Shown piece after piece: positions 1 to 4,513 of a DNA stretch of 10,374 bases (position 1 is its first letter; each line of letters starts with the position of its first letter). The stretch is from an uncultured Curvibacter sp. (GTDB lineage: Bacteria; Pseudomonadota; Gammaproteobacteria; Burkholderiales; Burkholderiaceae), in assembly GCA_946481355.1 (NCBI GenBank), contig CAMLNH010000062.1, forward strand, positions 1-10,374, read 5' to 3'. The notes under the pieces are model-generated. The model saw nothing but the letters and a program-made list of their open reading frames with translations, made no database searches and was not told the origin of the DNA. A program made the position numbers and the translations under genes.

Positions 1-86
1 AGACGCTCGACCAGCTGGGGCAGCATGGAAGTGACCAGGACGTGAAGGTCGGCCAGCTTTTGGGCGATGGTTTCGGATGGGTTCAT
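1..86 (-). CDS. Small protein of unknown function, C-terminus cut by window edge
   Basis: Only the first 28 codons are present. They begin MNPSETIAQKLADLHVLV and continue TSMLPQLVERL before running off the window. The start is supported by a good ribosome binding site: on the minus strand GAGGAG lies 8 bases before the ATG. The visible part is a predicted amphipathic helix. The gene follows the 62-aa gene (145-333) on the same strand after 58 bp that contain a strong hairpin, so the two are probably cotranscribed. Family not recognised. Confidence 0.6.
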   Translation of the reverse strand, partial: MNPSETIAQKLADLHVLVTSMLPQLVER

Positions 87-114
87 GGTGAAAACTCCTC
101 AGTGAATGCCGGCG

Positions 115-143
115 ACCGGCCGGCGCGGATACGCGCGGCCGGT
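115..143 (-). other. Intercistronic GC-rich hairpin
   Basis: An 8-bp inverted repeat, ACCGGCCG (115-122) with CGGCCGGT (136-143), encloses a single bulged G (123) and an inner CGCG/CGCG stem with a GATA loop (128-131). It lies right after the stop of the 62-aa gene and before the ribosome binding site of the next gene. No T-run follows on either strand, so it is not a typical intrinsic terminator. It could set relative expression, protect an mRNA end, or act as a structured signal in single-stranded element DNA. The pairing is seen directly; the role is inference. Confidence 0.5.
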
Positions 144-144
144 G

Positions 145-333
145 TTACCGGGGCGAGGATTGGGACAGGGCCGCAAGCTGGGCCTGCAGCTGGGTGATTT
201 CGTCGGCCATGGCCTGCACGAGGTCACGGGCAGGCGCCGGCAGCAGCTTCGCGCGCGGATCTGCCAGGACGGCGCGCGCACGCTCGGAAATCGGGGGGAT
301 GGCCTCAGAGGCCGGGGCGTTGACCGGGTGCAT
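145..333 (-). CDS. Small protein with C-terminal helical/coiled-coil segment
   Basis: This encodes 62 aa. The N-terminus is rich in Pro and Ala (MHPVNAPASEAIPP). Residues about 38-58 (DLVQAMADEITQLQAQLAAL) carry hydrophobic residues at heptad-like spacing, suggesting a helix that oligomerises or binds a partner. The ATG at 333 has GGAG 5 bases upstream. This frame was chosen over the overlapping 87-aa minus-strand frame (99-362), which is Arg/Pro/Ser-rich and has no comparable ribosome binding site. It is the first gene after the hairpin-rich noncoding region and probably heads a transcription unit with the truncated gene at 1-86. Family not recognised. Confidence 0.6.
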   Translation of the reverse strand: MHPVNAPASEAIPPISERARAVLADPRAKLLPAPARDLVQAMADEITQLQAQLAALSQSSPR

Positions 334-551
334 GGTGACTCCAAGCCCCGGCTGTGTTGCAAGACGACCGGATTATGGCCCTTTTGGGCGATTTTTTACC
401 CCCTGCCCTGCCCTACCCCTTGGCTATGTCGTTTTTTCGTCCCCTGCGTCGATCTGGCAGGCCCTTGGACGCGGCTCGGGTGCAGGCGATCTACAAAAGT
501 CCCTTCGCGCCCTGAGAAAGCCGGTATTGGGGAGCCTGAGCGCAGCCAGGC

Positions 552-599
552 GGGGCGAAGCCCCTTCGGGGGTCCGGTTGTCCCCCCGCCTGCGGGGGG
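552..599. repeat. GC-rich hairpin cluster
   Basis: Three short inverted repeats lie in 48 bases. GGGGC (552-556) pairs with GCCCC (560-564) around GAA. CCCC (561-564) can instead pair with GGGG (569-572) around a TTCG tetraloop, so these two stems exclude each other. CCCCCCGC (582-589) pairs with GCGGGGGG (592-599), in practice a 7-bp stem with a CCTG loop. Such structure suits a single-stranded DNA signal or an RNA structure. No T-run follows. Confidence 0.55.
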
Positions 600-640
600 C
601 TGTTGATAACTCGGTGGAGAGAAGTGTGTTTAACCGGCCT

Positions 641-654
641 CTACGCGCGCGTAG
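641..654. repeat. Perfect 14-bp palindrome CTACGCGCGCGTAG
   Basis: The sequence equals its own reverse complement over 14 bases, with alternating CG in the centre. It lies about 25 bp left of the first 20-bp direct repeat. It could be a binding site for a dimeric regulator or part of an origin. No known operator is recognised. Confidence 0.45.
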
Positions 655-680
655 TTAGAAAGGTATTCCCTCGGTGATAC

Positions 681-779
681 CCCTGCCCTAAACCCTGCCC
701 TAATTCACATAGACAAAGGCCGCAAACCCGCACGGATGCTAGGTTTGCGGCCTTCGCCACCCTGCCCTAAACCCTGCCC
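681..779. repeat. 20-bp direct repeats flanking a long hairpin (iteron-like)
   Basis: CCCTGCCCTAAACCCTGCCC occurs identically at 681-700 and 760-779, start-to-start distance 79 bp. Each copy is itself two CCCTGCCC units separated by TAAA. Between the copies lies the perfect 13-bp inverted repeat at 716-754. The second copy ends one base before the end of the winged-helix gene (781). Identical direct repeats beside a DNA-binding protein gene suggest iterons bound by a replication initiator. The reverse complement of each unit, GGGCAGGG, also matches the FtsK polarity motif KOPS (GGGNAGGG in E. coli). Both readings are inference. Confidence 0.6.
716..754. other. Perfect 13-bp stem, 13-nt loop
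   Basis: AAGGCCGCAAACC (716-728) is the exact reverse complement of GGTTTGCGGCCTT (742-754); the loop is 729-741. No T-run follows on either strand, and the stem is centred between two identical 20-bp repeats. It may terminate the leftward transcript of the winged-helix gene, but a replication or packaging structure is at least as likely. The geometry is seen directly; the function is inference. Confidence 0.65.
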
Positions 780-780
780 G

Positions 781-1209
781 CTATTTCGATGGGCGCGAAA
801 AAGCCAGGGCCGGTTTCTGTGCGTTTTTTCGGGGGGTCAGGTAAAGCCTTAGCTGGCCCTGCGCCTCGTTGCCCTCGGCCCGGCGTACCAGGCCCACGGC
901 CTCCAGATCGTCCAGGGCGCGGCGTAGCTGCTTGTACGTAGGGCCAGAGCGGCGCCGGCCGCGCTCGGGCTGGGGCGGCGTGCATAGCTCCATGAGGCGC
1001 GCGTAACTGGCCAGAAACTCGCCGTCTGTGTAGCGCATCTGCACCAGCAGCAGCAGATACACATAGCCCGCCAGCGGGTCACGCAGCACGCCTAAAACCG
1101 CGTGCAGTTCGTCCCCCTCCAGGCGCAGGAAAGCCGGAACCTGCAAGCCTGCAGGCAGCGGCGCGGGGCCTCCCTTGGCGCCTGCGGCGGGTCTGTTGAA
1201 TGCGCCCAT
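781..1209 (-). CDS. Winged-helix DNA-binding protein, candidate replication initiator
   Basis: This encodes 142 aa from the chosen ATG at 1209, which has GGAG 11 bases upstream. An in-frame ATG at 1296 would add 29 residues but has no ribosome binding site and directly follows a stop. Residues about 45-125 look like a winged helix: a hydrophobic helix (YVYLLLLVQ, 49-57), a middle helix (GEFLASYARLMELC, 63-76), a recognition-helix-like segment (TYKQLRRALDDLEAVGLVRR, 91-110) and a wing (GQLRLYL, 118-124). The basic linker GRRRSG (84-89) may touch DNA. This architecture is seen in plasmid and phage replication initiators and in regulators. The iteron-like repeats just downstream favour replication, but no family was firmly recognised. 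Confidence 0.6.
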   Translation of the reverse strand: MGAFNRPAAGAKGGPAPLPAGLQVPAFLRLEGDELHAVLGVLRDPLAGYVYLLLLVQMRYTDGEFLASYARLMELCTPPQPERGRRRSGPTYKQLRRALDDLEAVGLVRRAEGNEAQGQLRLYLTPRKNAQKPALAFSRPSK

Positions 1210-1372
1210 CAGGCCCGGCGCTCCGCGTTCATGAGGGCGCCGGTCCTGCCCTGATATTGCCTTGTCGGAGTGTTGACCCGATTGGCAGAGCGCCATTCAC
1301 AGCAATGCGTCCAGTACCAGCGGGTTTGCGTGAAGAATCCCCGCCCCATTGGGAAAAGCCAGCCGCTCATGA

Positions 1373-1639
1373 TCAGAACGGGCAGTGGCGAGACACCCGC
1401 CCCGGCTCATGGAAGGCGACAGCGGCAGCAATGTCGGCCAGTTCATGATCGGGGGTTCCCGAGCGTGACGCCAGGTTGACGGCGCTCATGGGGTTCAGGT
1501 GGCAAAAGGGAGAGCGGGGCCGGTGGGCGTAGTGGTAGCCGCTGCAGTTGCAGAGGCGATGCCCCGAGGTTTGAAGGTGGCGCGTGAACAGTGCGTAGCT
1601 CACGCGGCGGGTCCGGCAGTCAGGGCAGCGAAACAGCAT
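1373..1639 (-). CDS. Small Cys/His-rich zinc-ribbon-like protein
   Basis: This encodes 88 aa. The N-terminal half has a probable zinc site: CPDC (C5, C8), then CNC (C30, C32), with H36, H39 and C46 nearby. The spacing recalls the small zinc-binding regulators of phages (Ogr/Delta type), but the second half, CNCSGYHYAHRPRSPFC, differs from that family, so this is a resemblance only. The C-terminus (about 55-88) shows no motif. The ATG lies 3 bases after the TGA of the upstream 71-aa gene (TGGTGAGCGATG on the minus strand), so translation is probably coupled. Likely a nucleic-acid-binding accessory protein of the element; function unknown. Confidence 0.65.
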   Translation of the reverse strand: MLFRCPDCRTRRVSYALFTRHLQTSGHRLCNCSGYHYAHRPRSPFCHLNPMSAVNLASRSGTPDHELADIAAAVAFHEPGRVSRHCPF

Positions 1640-1642
1640 CGC

Positions 1643-1858
1643 TCACCATCCCTTTCTGATCGTAAGCCGGCCCTCTGCGGCCATGCGTGCCAGCTTGTCG
1701 CCAGCGCGGCCGGGGCGCCCTTTCTCGCGCACGCGCCGGGCTGGGGACTCATAGGCCACGGTGGGCCGCTGCTGCTGCGCACGGGGGGCGCGGAAGTAGT
1801 TCACTGCGGCGCCAGCAAAGCCGACCAGGGCCGCGACAGCGCGACGGAATAGGCTCAT
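1643..1858 (-). CDS. Small basic protein with hydrophobic N-terminus, unknown function
   Basis: This encodes 71 aa from the ATG at 1858, preceded by GGTGGA. That ATG overlaps the stop of the upstream 89-aa gene as ATGA (1855-1858 read on the minus strand), a strong coupling signal that decides the start over an in-frame ATG at 1891. Residues about 5-23 (RRAVAALVGFAGAAVNYF) are hydrophobic enough for a membrane helix or amphipathic anchor. The rest is strongly basic (RRVREKGRPGR, RLTIRKGW) and would face the cytoplasm or bind nucleic acid. Size and pattern would also suit a minor phage or plasmid accessory protein. Not recognised. Confidence 0.55.
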   Translation of the reverse strand: MSLFRRAVAALVGFAGAAVNYFRAPRAQQQRPTVAYESPARRVREKGRPGRAGDKLARMAAEGRLTIRKGW

Positions 1859-2124
1859 GAGTCCACCCCGCACGCGATAGGCGTAGGGCACGCGCTGGGC
1901 ACGCTACAGAGAGCATTCCCCTTGCAGGCCACGCGCACGGCGTCAACCTCCAGCGCCTCGCCTGATTGCTCCAGGCCGAAAAGGACCGCCCCTAGTTCGT
2001 CCTTTGTGAGAGTGACGCAAGCCATCTTGCCCGTCCAGTCACTCACGGAAATCAACACCTCCCCGAGCGTGGTGTACGTGTCGATCATTACTTTCCCGTT
2101 GCGGGTCTTGATGGTGTGTTTCAT
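1855..2124 (-). CDS. Small beta-rich protein, unknown function
   Basis: This encodes 89 aa from the ATG at 2124, which has GAGGTG directly upstream. An in-frame ATG at 2247 would place 41 extra residues inside the preceding gene and has no ribosome binding site. Residues about 11-42 alternate hydrophobic and polar residues (KVMIDTYTTLGEVLISVSDW, KMACVTLT), suggesting a small beta sheet, followed by a helix (KDELGAVLFGLEQSGEAL, 41-58). The tail contains four Cys (67, 73, 79, 85). It starts 2 bases after the stop of the 90-aa gene and overlaps the next gene by 4 bases. Family not recognised. Confidence 0.6.
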   Translation of the reverse strand: MKHTIKTRNGKVMIDTYTTLGEVLISVSDWTGKMACVTLTKDELGAVLFGLEQSGEALEVDAVRVACKGNALCSVPSACPTPIACGVDS

Positions 2125-2126
2125 GG

Positions 2127-2399
2127 TCACACCTCGATCGCTGCGACCAGCTGCGCACGGTGGCGCGAGTAGGCCGGATAAAGGTCGTGCAGTTCTTGGC
2201 GCGCTTTGCGGTCTGCTGCCTGCTGCGTCTCGCCGTAGCCGGCCCACTTGAAGGTGATTCCCTCCGAGAGGTATTCGAGCGACCAGGCGCGCAGCTTCGG
2301 GGCGGTGCCCAGCGCCTGCGCGGCGATCTTGGTCATGTCAAGGGGGGGGATGTTGGGCGCGGCCGATTCACGGGCGCCGGGGTCCGTTGAAGTTTCCAT
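2127..2399 (-). CDS. First gene of the leftward element operon, unknown function
   Basis: This encodes 90 aa. The ATG at 2399 has GGAG 9 bases upstream and lies about 120 bases downstream of a predicted minus-strand promoter. The first 20 residues are Pro/Ser-rich and probably disordered. The body has a mixed segment (LRAWSLEYLSEGITFKWAGYG, about 37-57; ribbon-like) then a charged helix (TQQAADRKARQELHDLYPAY). As the gene facing a phage-type repressor it holds the position of an early or control gene, but it shows no helix-turn-helix and was not recognised. The next gene follows after 2 bases. Confidence 0.6.
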   Translation of the reverse strand: METSTDPGARESAAPNIPPLDMTKIAAQALGTAPKLRAWSLEYLSEGITFKWAGYGETQQAADRKARQELHDLYPAYSRHRAQLVAAIEV

Positions 2400-2508
2400 G
2401 TGTCTATCTCCGCTCTACCGGCCGCCCGCTGCCCTTGGTGATCAAGAGCGCCCCCCGGCTGGAAACTTCGTCTTGCGGACACAGCCGGATTTGGCTAAAG
2501 GGGCCGGG

Positions 2509-2516
2509 GGGCAGGG
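2509..2516 (+). other. Single plus-strand GGGCAGGG octamer
   Basis: This is the only GGGNAGGG match I found by eye on the plus strand, and it points right toward the dif-like site at 2870-2897. Other matches in the window are on the minus strand. It may be chance in a G-rich run (2501-2517). Confidence 0.25.
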
Positions 2517-2518
2517 GA

Positions 2519-2548
2519 ATACTAGTTCAGCGCCGCTATACGCGTCAA
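2519..2548 (-). promoter_or_regulatory. Predicted sigma-70 promoter of the leftward operon
   Basis: On the minus strand TTGACG (-35, 2543-2548) and TAGTAT (-10, 2519-2524) are 18 bp apart and lie upstream of the 90-aa gene. Only TTGACG is a strong match. It is back to back with the repressor promoter, so both could be controlled from the 14 bases between the two -35 boxes. Confidence 0.45.
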
Positions 2549-2562
2549 GCGACACGTAACTA

Positions 2563-2590
2563 TTGACGTACAGCGGCAACAGACTATCCT
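2563..2590 (+). promoter_or_regulatory. Predicted sigma-70 promoter of the repressor gene
   Basis: TTGACG (-35, 2563-2568) and TATCCT (-10, 2585-2590) are 16 bp apart, and the -10 ends 28 bases before the repressor ATG. The -35 forms an inverted repeat with the -35 of the opposing promoter (CGTCAA, 2543-2548). Downstream, ACCAC (2594-2598) can pair with GTGGT (2609-2613), which overlaps the repressor ribosome binding site and could modulate its translation. Confidence 0.5.
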
Positions 2591-2618
2591 GACACCACTT
2601 GCGGAAAGGTGGTCGGAT

Positions 2619-2894
2619 ATGAAGGCAGCACAGTGGGTAGATCGCGTCAAGAAGGCGCGAGGATGGACGGACTACAGGGCAGCGGCCGAACTCGGCATTA
2701 CGCGCGGCGCCATGAGTCAAATTCGCACGGGAAACACAGAGACGTTGAGCGAGGACACGGCCTTAAAAGTGGCCGATCTGCTCGGGGTCGATCCTGCGGG
2801 GATTGTGCTCGATCAGTACGCCGAGAAGGCCAAGAGCGAGGTTGTCCGCTCTGCCCTGCGCGAGGTTGCGGACCAGCGTCTGTATATTATGTAA
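2619..2894 (+). CDS. Phage-type helix-turn-helix repressor
   Basis: This encodes 91 aa. AAAGGTGG lies just upstream of the ATG. Residues about 17-40 form a Cro/CI-type helix-turn-helix (TDYRAAAELGITRGAMSQIR), followed by TLSEDTALKVADLLGVDP, a helix pair typical of XRE-like repressors. The C-terminal stretch EKAKSEVVRSALREVA recalls short phage-related repressors of the DUF3693 kind; that is from memory and unconfirmed. It faces the leftward operon with a shared control region, so it probably represses the element's genes and perhaps itself. The last residues, LYIM, and the TAA stop (2892-2894) lie inside the dif-like site, meaning integration completes the reading frame. Confidence 0.8.
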   Translation: MKAAQWVDRVKKARGWTDYRAAAELGITRGAMSQIRTGNTETLSEDTALKVADLLGVDPAGIVLDQYAEKAKSEVVRSALREVADQRLYIM

Positions 2895-2897
2895 AAT
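2870..2897 (+). other. dif: dif-like XerC/XerD site, element-chromosome junction
   Basis: The E. coli dif site consists of a XerC arm GGTGCGCATAA, a central TGTATA and a XerD arm TTATGTTAAAT. Here the centre is TGTATA (2881-2886, exact) and the right arm is TTATGTAAAAT (2887-2897, 10 of 11). The left arm GGACCAGCGTC (2870-2880) matches only about 3 of 11. In known Xer-exploiting elements, strand exchange is made next to the XerC arm, so one junction keeps the host centre and XerD arm beside a degenerate element-derived arm. That is exactly this arrangement, placing the crossover near 2880/2881. The base match is seen directly; the integration history is inference. Confidence 0.75.
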
Positions 2898-2915
2898 TAT
2901 CAAGGCACAAAGAAA

Positions 2916-3830
2916 TCAACCCAATTCAAAGCCGACCACAGGTGTGGTGGCGTCCGAAAACGCAGCGCCCAGGGCCATCTCCCCTTTGCCGTGCAAGACG
3001 CATTCTTCGCGCCGTAACAGCAGCTCGGAACGGGTACCGGCGAAACGGATCCAGGTGCCATAGCTGCTGACGTCAACCAGCAGAATCCGGCCGTGACGCC
3101 ACTCCAGCTTGGCATGGGTCCGGGACACGCGGGGGTCGGCCACGACAAACTCGCAGTGCCGGATCCGTCCGATATGGACCGGCAGCTCAAAGGCTCGAAA
3201 CACCCGCTTCTGATCCCCCCAGGCCAGATGCACCTCCTGGCCCAGCGCATCCCCCCGCGCTGCCTTGCTCATGGGGTCGATGTCCCCCTGCATGGTGATG
3301 AAGTCCGTCGACTGGTCTTCGTGCCACTCGACCTGGTAGACATTGCAGGGTTCGACCCGCCCCCGCACGCTGATCGGTCCCAGGGGGCGGTAGCGTATGC
3401 CGTTGGCACGGCTGGAGTAGTCCAGCCCGGGGCTGTCAGCCCAGATCTCGTGCGGACCCGCCAGATCGCACAGCCGCGATGCCACGTTGACGGCATCGCC
3501 ATAGCAGTCGCCATTGACGATTTCAACCTCGCCGGTCGCCACACCCACGCGGACCGGCAGATGCTCGGCCAGCGGCTGTTGCAGCAGGTTCATCTGATGC
3601 TGGCGCTGAAGCTCGACCACCGCATGCACAGCGACCGTGGCATCGCTGAAGACGGTCAGCACCCCGTCGCCCAGCGTCTTGATGACCTGTCCGCCCCGAG
3701 CCTGCAAAAGATTGCAAATCCAGTGCGTCAGCTGGGTCACGGCCCGGGTGGCCCGGGTGTTGCCGAGGGACTCGAAAACGGAGGTGCTGCCGGTCAGATC
3801 AGTGAAAACGACGGTGGTGTTGACACCCAT
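2916..3830 (-). CDS. Class III adenylate/guanylate cyclase with C-terminal FHA domain
   Basis: This encodes 304 aa, cytoplasmic, with no membrane segment. Residues 1-170 are a class III nucleotidyl cyclase catalytic domain: metal-binding D11 (VVFTDLTGST) and D55 (IKTLGDG), purine-contacting K51, and transition-state N115 and R119 (GDAVNVASR). The position usually held by Thr or Asp for adenine recognition appears to be A113, so substrate preference is uncertain. Residues about 205-304 are an FHA phosphothreonine-binding domain (GR at 221-222, SRTH at 236-239, SSYGTW at 255-260), implying regulation by Ser/Thr phosphorylation. No clear ribosome binding site precedes the ATG. It is the first chromosomal gene beside the dif-like site, 18 bases away, with no terminator between it and the convergent repressor gene. 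Confidence 0.85.
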   Translation of the reverse strand: MGVNTTVVFTDLTGSTSVFESLGNTRATRAVTQLTHWICNLLQARGGQVIKTLGDGVLTVFSDATVAVHAVVELQRQHQMNLLQQPLAEHLPVRVGVATGEVEIVNGDCYGDAVNVASRLCDLAGPHEIWADSPGLDYSSRANGIRYRPLGPISVRGRVEPCNVYQVEWHEDQSTDFITMQGDIDPMSKAARGDALGQEVHLAWGDQKRVFRAFELPVHIGRIRHCEFVVADPRVSRTHAKLEWRHGRILLVDVSSYGTWIRFAGTRSELLLRREECVLHGKGEMALGAAFSDATTPVVGFELG

Positions 3831-4169
3831 GCGAGAACTGGATTGATTTTTTCTGTTGGCAGTTTAGGGCATCGCCGGGGCCTTGGATACCGTCGCATAC
3901 CCACTGCGGTCGCTTGCTGCGCGCTCGGCTTGTGCTTCGGATCGTTACCTGCGGTCTGCACAAGGGCTTGGGCCCACGAAACAGCCCTTGCGCGCTGGAT
4001 GAGCATACAGCCTCTAGTGTTGTCTGATGTATCTTGGGTAAACGATTGATTTATATGTTGTTTTACGGGAACATCTGCTGGATAAACCGGTTGTGGGCTG
4101 TCCACGACAAATTTATCCTAAGCAAGTCGTTAGGTTCATTGAATTCGATTCACTGAAACAGAAGAACAT
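3831..4169. other. Noncoding gap between divergent genes
   Basis: These 339 bases hold the upstream regions of the cyclase (-) and the 113-aa gene (+). I see an 8-bp inverted repeat, CAAGGGCT (3961-3968) with AGCCCTTG (3983-3990), loop 14 nt, without a T-run. A relatively AT-rich stretch follows from about 4010 to 4165. No RNA gene or convincing small gene was recognised; the minus-strand open frame at 3794-4105 has no supporting signal. Confidence 0.5.
4091..4119 (+). promoter_or_regulatory. Possible promoter for the 113-aa gene
   Basis: TTGTGG (4091-4096) and TATCCT (4114-4119) are 17 bp apart, 50 bases upstream of the ATG at 4170. The -35 is a poor match to TTGACA, so this is tentative. 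Confidence 0.3.
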
Positions 4170-4511
4170 ATGAACAAGCTGGCCAGTCATTTCATCAGCA
4201 GCATGCAAGGCTTGCTGGGGCGCCCGCCCATCGACGAGAACCATTCGAGTTTTCGCATTGAAGACATCCGGCAAGCCATGCTGGATTCCCTTGGCGAGGA
4301 AGGCTGTACCAGTTACCCGCACATCGAGCGCCGCGTTCTGTTCGCGCCGGACCTGCAAGGACTCTGGTACCTGCGCGCCGACATGATGGTGGCCCTGTCG
4401 TCGCTGCAGGGTGAGCGTGTGGCCAGTCAGAAAATTCGCCAGATCACCCACATGTTCGAGGGCCTGCTGCCCAAGGGCATGGTGTCACGCCCGGGCAGCA
4501 TCCACCGCTGA
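4170..4511 (+). CDS. Conserved-looking hypothetical protein, 113 aa
   Basis: This is a soluble protein with no signal peptide or membrane helix. The sequence is well mixed and predicted helix-strand-helix: RIEDIRQAMLDSLGEE (about 29-44), a strand-like HIERRVLFAPDLQGLWYLR (51-69), and ASQKIRQITHMFEGLLPKG (85-103). AGAAG precedes the ATG at a suitable distance. It stands alone on the plus strand, divergent from the cyclase and convergent with the LD-carboxypeptidase; the two stop codons are 2 bases apart with no terminator between. I do not recognise the family. Confidence 0.7.
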   Translation: MNKLASHFISSMQGLLGRPPIDENHSSFRIEDIRQAMLDSLGEEGCTSYPHIERRVLFAPDLQGLWYLRADMMVALSSLQGERVASQKIRQITHMFEGLLPKGMVSRPGSIHR

Positions 4512-4513
4512 GC

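Larger units (their letters stand above)
334..780. other. Noncoding, hairpin- and repeat-rich region; candidate origin or packaging region
   Basis: These 447 bases have no convincing gene. Seen in order: clustered CCCTGCCC octamers at 401-413 with CCCTACCC at 411-418; a GC-rich hairpin cluster at 552-599; a 14-bp perfect palindrome at 641-654; and a 20-bp direct repeat at 681-700 and 760-779 flanking a perfect 13-bp stem (716-754). Plus-strand open frames crossing it (106-606, 194-658) lack ribosome binding sites and look like shadows. Its place next to a winged-helix protein gene, plus repeats and hairpins, resembles plasmid origins with iterons or the intergenic region of filamentous phages. 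Which one applies is inference. Confidence 0.5.
1..2880. mobile_element. Right end of a putative Xer-integrated (IMEX-type) element
   Basis: This stretch differs from the chromosomal genes to its right. It holds a divergently transcribed phage-type repressor, a leftward string of very small coupled genes, a winged-helix DNA-binding protein, and a hairpin- and repeat-rich noncoding region. It ends at a dif-like site. No integrase or transposase is seen, which suits an element using the host XerC/XerD recombinases. Known elements of this type include dif-integrating filamentous phages (CTX-phi type) and the gonococcal genetic island. No coat, Zot, relaxase or type IV secretion gene falls in the window, so phage, plasmid or island cannot be decided. 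The left end lies outside the window. Confidence 0.6.

Noticed and set aside
106..658. Plus-strand open frames of 166 and 154 aa
   Set aside because: They cross the 62-aa gene and the hairpin region, have Arg/Pro/Gly-rich biased composition and no ribosome binding site; typical GC-rich shadows.
1210..1372. Extra gene or longer start for the winged-helix protein
   Set aside because: The ATG at 1296 directly follows a stop and has no ribosome binding site; no other supported frame was found.
1499..1852. 117-aa plus-strand open frame
   Set aside because: It opposes two coupled minus-strand genes and lacks a ribosome binding site.
1..2880. tRNA gene or tRNA-derived attachment site at the element boundary
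   Set aside because: No tRNA-like cloverleaf was seen near the junction; the dif-like site explains the boundary better.
2895..2915. Terminator between the repressor and cyclase genes
   Set aside because: No hairpin or T-run in these bases.
2936..2947. Inverted repeat CCACA-GG-TGTGG near the end of the cyclase gene
   Set aside because: It lies within coding sequence, has 5-bp arms and no T-run; too weak to call a terminator.
3093..4049. 318-aa plus-strand open frame
   Set aside because: It is antisense to the cyclase-FHA gene, whose motifs are unmistakable.
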